64,000 nt of DNA from Hemibagrus wyckioides. Lineage: Eukaryota; Chordata; Actinopteri; Siluriformes; Bagridae. Shown here piece after piece: positions 1 to 9,596 of this stretch. The stretch's first letter is position 1. Every line of letters begins with the position of its first letter. The stretch spans positions 19,700,352-19,764,351 of the forward strand of contig NC_080720.1 of NCBI RefSeq assembly GCF_019097595.1. Reading direction: 5' to 3'. Under the pieces are notes generated by a model that worked only from the letters and a program-made list of their open reading frames with translations, was not told the origin of the DNA and searched no databases. The translations under genes were made by a program, and so were the position numbers.

Positions 1-1070
1 ATCTACATCTGTATTTCACTTATCGTCAGAAGCTGTTGGTAATAACAAGAAGAACAGGTTGAAGTGGTTCAGCCACCTCAATTTGGGGGGATTATATCTT
101 ATTTTGGATTGGGAACATCTGTGCATCCCTCAAAGGGTTCTGGAATATGTGCAAACCCCACCAAGAGAAATGAAGGAAAATAAATGAATAAATGAATCCT
201 TGCTAGATCCTTTGTATCACTGCATCTTCAACTGTTCATGTGTCATTCTAGAAAATATTTGCATTACATTACATTTTTAATATAATGCATTACACTGCAT
301 TACAAGTATAAACATTGTTGGAGTGTGCTAAACAGAATACTATTTGAAGATGTACTTGTTCTGTATGTTTGTGGTCAAATGCTACTGCAGAGGAAATTGC
401 TGTGCAGTTTGCATATTCTTCAATTACATGGCTAAAAATGTCTAGCAACTAGACTACAGTGTTTAGTGAGTTTTGCCTGGAGAGCATGAAAGTTATTGGT
501 ATTTTGACATCTTCAGGTCAGGATGTTTTGTTAAAAGAGACAGACACTGAGAGTATTCTAGGAGAAATTATTATACCAGTAGGCCTACAGATCACAGAGG
601 TGGTGTCAGTAGAAGAACCAGACAAAAGCCACAAATTTTAAAATATAAATATTAAATACTGAAAAGACAATGACTACTGATTATTCTTGTTAAAAGGTCA
701 TCTTTCTTGAATAAATGTTAATAAATGTTTAAGGCTAAAGTACTGTTGAAACTGCATGAAATTTTCAGACACACTGAATGGAGTAATGTTGGTATATTAC
801 TAACTGAGACCATCTGTTATTCAAATCACATGGCACAAGCAGCATCTCTGCAAATGACAGAAATGGGAGTGTCTTCATGATGTATGCATTGTTGTCCCAC
901 TATAAATTCCAAAATCATTTAATATTAATTGATTGATGTGACATTTATTATAAGCTGATGGTGGAGGGCTTATAGCTGTGTAACTTGCACTTTATTATCA
1001 GTAGGTCACATGCCCATAAAATGTATGTAGGATATACATGTGCTTAGAGCTTATACAACTATAGTAATTA
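1..1070. other. AT-rich sequence without recognised gene
   Basis: I see only AT-rich unique sequence. The longest open stretch is about 60 codons (459-641) with no family resemblance, and 262-305 has a few TGCATTACA-like repeats. No RNA gene or transposon was recognised. Confidence 0.6.
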
Positions 1071-1089
1071 TTATGGTGGCCGAGAAGTG

Positions 1090-1207
1090 CAAAACAAAAT
1101 AACAAAAAACGAAAAATAAAATAACAAATCAGAAAACAAAATAACGAAACCAAAAACACAATAACAAATTGCAAAACAAAATAGCAAATCCAAAAACACA
1201 ATGACAG
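1090..1207. repeat. A-rich tandem repeat, ~18-bp unit
   Basis: About six imperfect copies of a unit like AAAACAAAATAACAAATC. They lie just outside the left inverted arm of the foldback element and are probably part of it. Open frames across this array on the minus strand are low-complexity artefacts. Confidence 0.75.
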
Positions 1208-1218
1208 TTTGGACAATA

Positions 1219-1292
1219 TGGAAAAGGTAGGTATAATTTGTGAATGGAATTCTTACCGCTGATTGGACGAGACATCTGCCACTTGAGATATA
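1219..1292. repeat. Left arm of inverted repeat
   Basis: Pairs with 1678-1750 as reverse complement over about 73 bp with few mismatches. Confidence 0.8.
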
Positions 1293-1677
1293 CAAGAAGT
1301 AGGAAATTGTTTATCTAACTTTATTTCGTGTACGTGTGAAGTTCTGCTTTCACAGATTCCTAATGATAAAGATTTTACTTTCTAAAGATAAAGATTTCTT
1401 AAAAATCTTTTAAAGAATATAAACATATATATTCATAAGAAAGTGGAATTCATTCAAGGTTACTTTGAGGAAGGACGTTCATATGCCGTGATTTTGGATA
1501 TACTGATAGCATTTCATGGCATAAAGATTAGTTTGCAGTTTCTAAAAACGCACCTAAAGAACACAGGAATGTTTTAAATGCCAAACTATTGCAGATTAAA
1601 CAATCTAGGGAGTGTTATAAGAACAGAGCTGTGGTCATATACACTATATACTAGCAAGTAGCAAGCTGTACATCTGT

Positions 1678-1750
1678 GTATCTTGAGTGATAGATGTCTT
1701 GTCCAATCAGCGTTAAGAATTCCATTCACAAACTATACCTACCTTTTCCA
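1678..1750. repeat. Right arm of inverted repeat
   Basis: Reverse complement of 1219-1292; similarity stops abruptly at about 1750, beyond the ACCTTTTCCA end. Confidence 0.8.
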
Positions 1751-1904
1751 ATGCTCGATATGTGTTACAGAAAGAAGGATGCTATCACTGGCACCACAAC
1801 CAAGTGCTAAGAGCAAATTCCATCTACACATGGATCACTTACAGCTAGTATAAACTTACATTGAGAGAGCCTATCGCTTTATTCAAGGCAAGAGAGAAGT
1901 TGCA

Positions 1905-2225
1905 GACACTATTAACCAAACCTGGCAGACTCCTTGGTGGGACTGGCAACTAAAAGTCAACTTAAAGAGACAACTCAAATTCCCAGACACGATCGGAGTG
2001 ATCCTGCTGCAGCTCACAGTTCATTGAGAAGATCTGGAAAAAAGATTGAAAAAGATCTAGATAAAGGAAATATGAGGACCTGACTGATGAGTGCTGGAGA
2101 TGTCTGTGTGGTGTTAGATGTAACTAGAAATCCATAAAGAGCCTGTTTGCAATGGTTAAAGACAAACAATGTAAATTGTGAGGGCCTGATCAACCCTGAT
2201 TGGGTCACCTGGGTAAGGGTGTCTG
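1905..2225 (+). pseudogene. Relic of a fish retroelement ORF C-terminus
   Basis: From 1941 the plus frame reads DWQLKVNLKRQLKFP, which closely resembles the stretch DWQLKVDLNKQLKFP that I recall from a widespread fish retroelement polyprotein. It is followed by a short LLQLTV block and then a run of stop codons where the family continues with a Glu/Lys-rich helix. The tail at 2180-2225 (CACCTGGGTAAGGGTGTCT) also fits the family's 3' end. A segment before the LTV block appears deleted. It is non-functional. The exact clade is uncertain, and the identification rests on a remembered motif, not a search. Confidence 0.55.
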
Positions 2226-5200
2226 TTGAATGACTTAAATGTTTATGCTAAAACCTTACCTTTCCATGTAAAAACTTCATTCTGAATAGTCTTAATTTAT
2301 ATACATTAATAGTCCATTTTGAGTGAGTCTATTCTAATGAAGGTTAATAGCCTTTATTTATGCATATTAAATTTGAGTTCTAGATTTGTCAACAACAACA
2401 TGTATTGTCTGAAAAGATGCAGGAATATAATGTTCATGAGGACTGTGCATACAAAGTTTATTTGATGTTTAATTATTTTGACCCTGTTGTAGCTCTCAGG
2501 CATGAATGACTACTGTTTCCTCTAGCCATTAGCCAGTGTTTGCTACCCTATGGCAAAATAAAATGTTAAGGGCATTAAAAGCTGAAAAACATCAGTTGAT
2601 GAAACAGAAGGGGAAAGTCTTCTGTGCTTTTATATGTTGTAAAATGAAAATATGCTCTTATTCTTATAAGTAATCTTAAGAAGTCTAATGAATTTAGATG
2701 AAAATAAAATGCAAAAACTGGCATCAGTTTTCTTGGTTGGCAATAATGGTTAATTTATTTTTATTATATGATAAGTGTAATATTAAACTTTCTCCTCTTT
2801 AGAAACTACCTTTCTACCAGAATTTCATGATTATAACTATTCTAGTTTGATTTTTGAATTAACCTGTGCCCTGGTAATATAATACTTTTTGACTATTTCC
2901 TAATACAGTGTGTTGCATGTTAACTAGATACATCTGCTATTGCATACGCAGGAATATCTACCATATTGGTCACTTTTAGGTATATTAATTACCTACTATT
3001 AGTGATCTGTTGCCATGCACAATATGTTCGCCTCATTCCACCCTACCCATTAATGGCAAAACACCAACAACCACCAGTAACAGGACTTATTTATTATTTG
3101 GATGGTCTACAATCTTCTGTACTTAGTTCTGTATGCTGACCTGATGTCAGGAATATCAAATACAGAAACACTGCTGATTTAATGAGTCACTCCTGAGTGG
3201 AGAAATAGTACATAGAAATAGTATATATGTAGATAAGTCCTATCCATCTAATAGATCAGTTCTTGTTCTTGTTTTTGTCTATACACCTGCAAGGTGGACC
3301 CACAAGGTAGATGAATTCTAATTAGATTAAAAAAAATACACTTTGTTTAAAAATTCCAGATTTGCTATTGTACATTACATACTCATCCCAGTGCAACAGA
3401 CTGACATATAATCAGAAACAGAATAAACAGAATGACATAAAAATCAAATAATATCTGGTCAGTGGTGGTTGGTTTGTGTTAATGGACAGGGTAGAGGAAG
3501 GCTGTTTTAACAGATGGGCTACAGTCAGTAATTGTTTACCTAAAAATGGAAGTTTTACCTGATAAGCTGTACACAGCAGACACAAAAACTTTTTAAAACT
3601 AAAATTTATAAATACAGTATGTGTTATTGAGGAAATGAATTACTCATAAACTGACATAATAAATGAATTATGAATTATTACCTGACACTGCAATACTCTT
3701 TTTTTCAACAAATTGTTTCACACTCAGAAGTACAGTTTAGGTGCTTATCTTTAAAAGAATGGGTTCAGACCATATTTTTGGCATGCAACAATGTACAGCA
3801 AACCTGCTTTGACTATAATCAGATTTGTAGAAAGCAGAATACTGTACTTTCGTCTGCAACATCCCAATTAAAGTAAAAGAATAGTTCAGTAAATACCCAG
3901 TGGGTTTTAAGAAGGTTAGGGTGCAATGTACCTGCTGGTCACATGATATTTAATAAAACTTTACATTTAGGTTTTGCTAACTTCTGCTATCTTAAAATTG
4001 TTAAATGAGTAATTGTTGGAAGCAACAGTTCATTTCATTTTTTAAATGCAAATATGTGTTTCAAAAAATGTTGTCAATATTTTGACCTATGTTTGACCTT
4101 CAATAAAATCTCCATAATGTTCAGACAATTGACTTGTGCACAGTGGGAGGGCAGCACAGGACCACAGAATCATCAGGGCATTTGGCAGCTTGGTGCAACT
4201 GAGTACCATGCATACCCACAAAGCCCTAGAATATTCTGTACCACTAGAGCACTCATCAACAAGACAAAGAATCAGCCATTCCCATAGAGACCACTTATCC
4301 AGGAGCCATGTTCAAAAAGAGCACAGTGCAGCTGATCACGGTCCCACTTGCACCATCACAGCTACCTGCTGAGAATTTGCTACAAACTCACAGACACAGA
4401 AGAATTTATCAGATACTAACTCATGGTTAGCCATTTCTTATGCTTGTTTTTCTTACTGGTTAAGGCCTCCTCATAAACAATATTTGTTCTTTTCTTACAT
4501 ATACCGCATGCATAATAAGCATTATGACATACATTTTATGTATTATTCATTTTTAAGTTAGCACTTGGGTCACAACAAGGAAGAAGACAACCATGAAGTC
4601 ATTCACCACATGTTTAAAAGTTGTACAATTATACATAAGGATACATATCAAACTCCACAAAGAAAATTGTGTATTTCTTTTGCTTGTTCTGATCACAAGG
4701 TGAATCAATAGGAACAAGGGGTCTGAATTTAAAATTCCAACTAACTATACAGTATATTATATTGTGCAGTAACAGCAGTAGCTTGTGATCATAGATTTTT
4801 GTTTGGCAGGATGACAAAATAATGGGATAGCTTTAAACAATAAGTCAAAAGACTGTTACAGTTGACTTTTTCTATAGGCCACCATCTAGTAAATATGTGC
4901 CTGTGACTAGAGTAAGCATGTAATTGGCAGCTAGGAATCAGCAACATTCAGTCATCCAACATATGGTCTAACAGCTGATTTTGAGCATCTTTAGACATAT
5001 GTAGTTTCAACTGTGTTTAATATAGCAGATGTAACACTTTCCTGAGCATGAAAAGAACAAAACAAATATCATTAGATAACAACACAGTCCTCCAGCACAG
5101 CCCTTTTTTTGTAGCAACTTGAACTTTGTCTGAGGTAAAATCATTAACCATAGTTTACAGGCTTTAGCAAAATTTTCATCCTAACAACATATCAAAAACT

Positions 5201-5330
5201 ACACAATGATCTGCAACTAGCACAAAAAAAAAATAGCACAAGACTTTAGGCCTTTGGTATTTTTACATTATCCTAGTATCTGTTAACAATGTCATTAACT
5301 GTTCTGTCCACTGTTCCACCCCAAGCATCT
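2226..5330. other. AT-rich unique sequence, nothing recognised
   Basis: Three kilobases without a recognisable gene or transposon. A slightly GC-richer patch at 4130-4380 carries two overlapping open frames of about 77 codons, neither with a recognisable motif. Most of the rest is AT-rich with short homopolymers. Confidence 0.55.
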
Positions 5331-5817
5331 GCTGAGTGACATGGATTTACAATATTACTATTGCACTACACACTATTCACTTTATATAATTTTATAATAA
5401 ATTTATAATTTTATATAATTTTGCATCACATCTGTTGTATTTTACACTTCCTGTATGTACATTTTACACTTCCGATATACATATTCTATCTTATTTTATA
5501 TACCTATTCTATATACATATATACATACCTACTTTATTTATATTTATTATATTTTATTCTATTTTTATTCTATTCTATTTTTTTGTTTACTGTGAACTTG
5601 TTTTTATATTTTATATTTCGTATTTTAGTATAATTTGTATATTTTTTTATATTTTGTATTTTTGTATTTTATTTTTATATTTTATATATTCCGTTCTTCT
5701 GTCCTTATTCCTTTTCCTTTTCCTAGGGTCATAACAGTCGTATAAACATTTCACTGCATATCATACTGTGTACGATTATGTATGTGACAAATAAAAATTT
5801 GAATTTGAATTTGAATA
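5331..5817 (+). mobile_element. LINE 3' end with AATTTG tail
   Basis: A T-rich untranslated stretch ends with TTTCACTGCATATCATACTG, then GTGACAAATAAAAATTTG and a short AATTTG tandem tail (5794-5816). Ending in a short tandem repeat right after an AATAAA-like signal is characteristic of fish L2-type LINEs, and the upstream TTGCACTACACACTATTCAC also fits such a 3' UTR. No reverse transcriptase frame remains, so this is a 5'-truncated copy. The frames of up to 99 codons across it are T-rich low complexity. Confidence 0.55.
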
Positions 5818-5915
5818 TCTAAAAATACATTTATATATTTATTGCTACATTATTGGTTTAATTTGGTAACAAAGTTTGATCATGAATTGCCCATACTTTG
5901 GTAATAAAGTATATA

Positions 5916-5942
5916 CACTGCTCAAAAAAATTAAAGGAACAC
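5916..5942. repeat. Left terminal inverted repeat of Tc1-like element
   Basis: CACTGCTCAAAAAAATTAAA and following bases pair with 7832-7860 in inverted orientation; TA precedes it. Confidence 0.88.
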
Positions 5943-6149
5943 TGTGAAAACATTTCAGATCTTAATGGGGAAAAATATCATGCTGGATATCTATACTAAT
6001 ATGGACTGGGTAATGTGTAACATCGTTTGATGGAAATGAAAATTATCAGCCTACAGAGGGCTGAATTCAAAGACACCCCAAAAAACCCAAGTGAAAAAAT
6101 GATGCAGCAAGTTAGTCCATTTTGCTGAAATTTCATTGCAGCAACTCAA

Positions 6150-6150
<1 letters not shown>

Positions 6151-6224
<74 letters not shown>
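6151..6224. repeat. (AAT)n microsatellite, 3' tail of the inserted LINE
   Basis: About 25 AAT units. On the minus strand this follows ATAAATAAAATG as an ATT-type tail, so it probably originated as the 3' tail of the LINE and then expanded. Confidence 0.9.
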
Positions 6225-6226
<2 letters not shown>

Positions 6227-6833
6227 ATTTTATTTATAGGCGCCTTTCTCAACACCCAAGGACACCAAATAATGAGTTACAAAACAAAGCACATAGAAAC
6301 AATACGACAAAAAAATAAGCAACAAAACAAAAAACAAATACCGAAGACTGTGACAGTATGAGAGGGCAGGTAAGATTTAGGAAGAGTAAGCAAGCTTAAA
6401 CAGGTGAGACTTGAGTCTAGATTTAAAGATAGACAGAGAGTCAAGGTTACGGATGTCTGGAGGTAAAGAGTTTCACAGCCGGGGAGCAGAGCAACAGAAA
6501 GCCCCCTTCCCCATGGTGGCGAGACAAGCAGAAGGCACAGAAAGATGAAGAGAAGAGGCAGATCTAAGAGAACGAGACGGAACATGAATATGGAGAAGAT
6601 CAGACAAGTAAGAAGGGGCAAGATTGTGAATAGCTTTAAAAGTGAGAAGAAGAATCTTAAAGTCTATGCGAAGCTTGACCGGAAGCCAGTGAAGCTGCTG
6701 TAAGACCGGAGTGATGTGGTGAAATGAAGGAGTTTTAGCAATGATACGAGCTGCCGAGTTTTGAACCGGAGTGATGGGGTGAAATGAAGGAGTTTTAGTG
6801 ATGATACGAGCTGCAGAGTTTTGAACTAGTTGA
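6152..6833 (-). mobile_element. 5'-truncated LINE inserted in the Tc1 element
   Basis: Minus-strand sequence from about 6833 encodes the C-terminal end of a reverse transcriptase ORF, then a 3' UTR, an AATAAA-like signal and an ATT tail. On both sides Tc1 sequence resumes: GCAGCAACTCAAAAT on the left and AATGGTACACAGTAGTTTG on the right, which I recall as contiguous in the Tc1 family. The LINE therefore arrived after the Tc1 copy. A clear target duplication is hidden by the AT repeats. Confidence 0.8.
6377..6832 (-). pseudogene. LINE reverse transcriptase C-terminal fragment
   Basis: The frame contains LHWLPVKLRIDFKILLL, LAPSYLSDLL and FKSRLKSHLFKLAYS, hallmarks of the region after the RT domain in fish jockey/L2-type LINE proteins. 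The family's RLWNSLP motif is interrupted: the Trp codon is TGA at about 6473-6475. A 60-bp segment (VQNSAARII...PSFH) is present twice in tandem at the fragment's start. Only the last ~150 residues of the ORF are left. Confidence 0.82.
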
Positions 6834-6839
6834 ATGGTA

Positions 6840-7640
6840 CACAGTAGTTTGTATGGCCTCCATGTGCTTGTATGCATGCCTGACAATGTTAGGGCATGCT
6901 CCTAAAGAGTCGACGGATGGTGTCCTGGGTATTTCCTCCCAGATCTGGACCAGGGCATCTCTGAGCTCCTGGACAGTCTGAGGTGCAACCTGGTGGCATC
7001 GGATGGAACCAAGCATAATGTCCCAGAGGTGTTCTACTGGATTTAGGTCAGGTGAGCATGGGGGTACATGAGGCTGGGCATTGTCGTGCACCAGGAGGAA
7101 CCCAGGACCCACTGCACCAGGGTAGGTTCTGACAATGGGTTCAAGGATTTCATCCTGATACCTAATGGCAATCAGGGTGCCATTGTCTAGCCTATAGAGG
7201 TCTGTGCATCCCTCCTTGGATATGCCTCCTGAGACCATCACTGACCACCACCAAACCGGTCATGCTGAATGATGTTACAGGCAGCATAACATTCTCCACA
7301 GCTTCTGCAGACCCTTTCACGTCTGTCACATGTGCTCAGGATGAACCTGCTCTCATCTGTGAAAAGCACAGGGCACCAGTGGTGGACATGTCAATACTGG
7401 TGTTCAGTGGCAAATGCCATTGCCAAGACCTTCTACAGCCCTGTCCAGCTCTCCTAGAATAACTGCCTGTCTCCTGTAATCTCCTCCATGCTCTTGAGAC
7501 TGTGCTGGAAGTCACAGCAAACCTTCTGGCTATAGTACGTATTGATGTACCATCCTGGAGGAGTTCGACTGCCTGTGCAACCTCTGTAGGGTCCAGGGAT
7601 TGTTTTATGCTACCAGTAGTGAAACTGACCCTAGCCAAAT
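6840..7640 (-). pseudogene. Tc1-like transposase pseudogene
   Basis: Reading leftward from 7640: an N-terminal HTH region with AQAVELLQDGTSIRTIARRF and SSTVSRAWRRLQETG, then a deletion of the linker, then the first catalytic Asp in LFTDESRF (about 7345-7368) in a shifted frame. After a stop near DRFGGG the frame shifts again to VSGGISKEG, GPGFLLVHDNAQPHV (second Asp) and, after another deletion, SPDLNPVEHLWD, which carries the DD34E glutamate. All three acidic residues are still present but lie in different frames, so no active protein is made. Confidence 0.88.
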
Positions 7641-7831
7641 GCACAACTAGTGAAAAACTCTCAGAAAAGAAGAGTTTTTGGGTGTCATCTCATTGTTGTC
7701 CATCTAGTGCACTTGTTGTTAATTTCATTAACACCAAAGCAACTGAAATTGATTAATAACCCCCTCTGCTACTTACATGACCAGATCAATATCCCAGGAA
7801 TTTAACTGACTTGATGCTATACTCTGATTAA

Positions 7832-7860
7832 AAGTGTTCCTTTCATATTTTTGAGCAGTG
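7832..7860. repeat. Right terminal inverted repeat of Tc1-like element
   Basis: AGTGTTCCTTTCATATTTTT and the following GAGCAGTG pair with 5916-5942; TA follows directly. Confidence 0.88.
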
Positions 7861-7865
7861 TATAT

Positions 7866-7937
7866 CCTCATATTAAGTGACTTTTCTCTTATTATTATTT
7901 TTAAATAATAATAAGAGAAAAGTCAATTAATATGAGG
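7866..7937. repeat. 72-bp near-perfect hairpin
   Basis: Arms 7866-7900 and 7903-7937 (35 bp each) are reverse complements with two mismatches (AAGTGAC versus AATTGAC), separated by only TT. It begins four bases after the right end of the Tc1 element and is not part of that element's terminal repeat. It could be a small foldback insertion or a replication/repair product. Confidence 0.9.
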
Positions 7938-7978
7938 ACCAGCTGATGTAAATGTCATAGGTCTTCCGAAGATTAAAT

Positions 7979-8000
7979 GAAATAAATAAATAAATAAAAT
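7979..8000. repeat. (AAAT)n microsatellite
   Basis: Five to six AAAT units. Confidence 0.85.
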
Positions 8001-9519
8001 TGATCATAGTGTCCACATCAGGTTATTTGCAATGTTTTATGGTGAATTATTTTTGGAACAAAAATATTCAGGATCTGTCTGTAAGTAAATTATATTCTGT
8101 GAAAGGCAACTAACATTGTAGGCATTAGTGGCAACTCTCTTCTGGTACCATAGGAGACAAAATGTTTTTTCACATATGCAGTGAACCATAGCAGCATCGT
8201 GAAACCTTTCAATTATCTTCCATAGTAATTCCTCAGATGTGACAGTGGTGATTTTCATATCAGCAGAGGCATCTATAATTGTCAGAGCAGGTTATAAGAG
8301 CATTTTGCGTTTGTTTTTGTGCATCCGCTGTGCACAGAAGATAAAGCAGAGCCATATCAGCATATGTTCAGCCATATCCATGGGGACCTGGGAGCTTACA
8401 TTTGATGTGATACATTAAAAGCTCATATGATTTTGGAGAATGAACTCTTCCAGTGTCTCACTCAGTAAACCAGCAGAGGTTCTGTTCAAACACAACATAC
8501 CTTTCATTTATAATACTGAGTTGCAGTAATCTCTCATTTTTTGCATGTCTTATGTCATTGTTATTCTTATGTTATTCTCTTGGATTGCATTTGGTGTAGG
8601 TTTTATCAATTAAGCTGACATTAAGGCAAAGCAAAACTTTCAATATCTCCATATATGCTTACTTTTATCTTCTTACACATAATCACACATAATTTCTCTG
8701 CCATATGTAAGCATTACATCTTTGTGGATATTTCACATCAGCCATCCTTTATGGAAAGACTCCTCCTTAAAGATATATAGTAATGTGGTATCTAGAAGAG
8801 ATACAAAAAGATGGTTATTCATGATTTCAGTTTAAATAGTCTGACACATCGTTGTGGCTCTAAGCTTTTGAACTACTTTGGATCAATGTATTATCTGCAC
8901 AACAAAACCTAAAGAGAATTTTTCTCATATGGAATGACATACTTCAAGGGCTGTATAAATAAGCTACCTACCTCTGCATACGTATGACGTATGTCTATTT
9001 TTACAGTAAACATTTGAAATGGTCTTAAAGTGAGCAAATAATGGCTAAATTATTTATTAAAATGAAATTCAGATACAATATTTCATGATAATAGATCAGA
9101 AGTTTTAAATATACAAAAGGCTAATCATATTATTTTTACTGATGCCTCCTATACATATCTGCACATTTGTTTGTTCTGTGCACTGATGGAGAAAAGATAT
9201 TAAAGAAGTGGCTGTCATTATGAAAAAAAATGAGAGTGATATTTATTTATCTATCTATTTATTTATTGTTTGTTTGTTTGTTTGTTTTTGCAATTGGTAG
9301 TCATTTGGAAAAAGATAAAAGTTTAATATCTTTGAATTGTATGTGGCACTTTAACCAGACTCAGTCTCACACTCAATTTTGTAGCTGTCACACCATTTTA
9401 GTGTAACAAATCTGCCTACCTGCATGTTTTTCTTTCTTAAAATGGGTGGAACTGGTGGAAAAAATATGCAAAACTCTGCATAGACAGAACAATCAAAATA
9501 ACAGCTTGCTGATCTCATG
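8001..9519. other. AT-rich sequence, only a TTTA/GTTT microsatellite
   Basis: Unique AT-rich DNA with no recognisable gene. A TTTA/ATCT/GTTT compound repeat lies at 9241-9290. Confidence 0.55.
9241..9290. repeat. Compound (ATTT)n(GTTT)n microsatellite
   Basis: ATTT and ATCT units run into five GTTT units. Confidence 0.9.
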
Positions 9520-9596
9520 CAGAAATTAGGGATTAAGCCTAGGACTTTTGGAATTTTGAGGCGGCAATCCTACTCACTGTGTCATAATGCCATCAC
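9520..9596 (-). mobile_element. SINE head fragment (tRNA-like family)
   Basis: On minus it reads as the 5' part of a tRNA-like SINE: a degenerate A-box region (ACACAGTGAGTAGGATTGCC), GCCGCCTCAAAATTCC, and a decayed B-box (GGCTTAATCCC). The same family occurs at 12797, 15976, 21722, 49188 and 55189. Confidence 0.5.

Larger units (their letters stand above)
1071..1765. mobile_element. Inverted-repeat (foldback) non-autonomous element
   Basis: Two arms of about 73 bp, 1219-1292 and 1678-1750, are inverted copies with only a handful of mismatches; both contain GTGAATGGAATTC and GCTGATTGGAC. They enclose about 385 bp without a coding frame. Outside the left arm lies an A-rich tandem array of roughly 18-bp units (1090-1207). 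Long subterminal inverted repeats without coding capacity fit a MITE-like or foldback DNA element. The outer limits are uncertain because I could not identify a target duplication. I recall related dispersed sequences in fish genomes, but the superfamily is not assigned here. Confidence 0.65.
5914..7862 (-). mobile_element. Tc1-like DNA transposon, broken by a LINE
   Basis: Terminal inverted repeats CACTGCTCAAAA...GGAACACT (left, 5916-5942) and AGTGTTCC...TTTTGAGCAGTG (right, 7832-7860) bound the element, each flanked by TA as expected for Tc1/mariner. The transposase lies on minus (6840-7640). A LINE of about 680 bp interrupts the 3' untranslated part. Without the LINE the element is about 1.27 kb, shorter than the ~1.6 kb I recall for this family, consistent with internal deletions in the transposase. 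It is dead. Confidence 0.9.

Noticed and set aside
1000..1295. Minus-strand hydrophobic frames (FVIVFL-type repeats) that look like membrane proteins
   Set aside because: Translation of an A-rich tandem array; not coding.
5421..5734. Overlapping open frames of 70 and 99 codons rich in Phe, Tyr, Leu and Ile
   Set aside because: They arise from a T-rich LINE 3' untranslated region; no domain and extreme composition.
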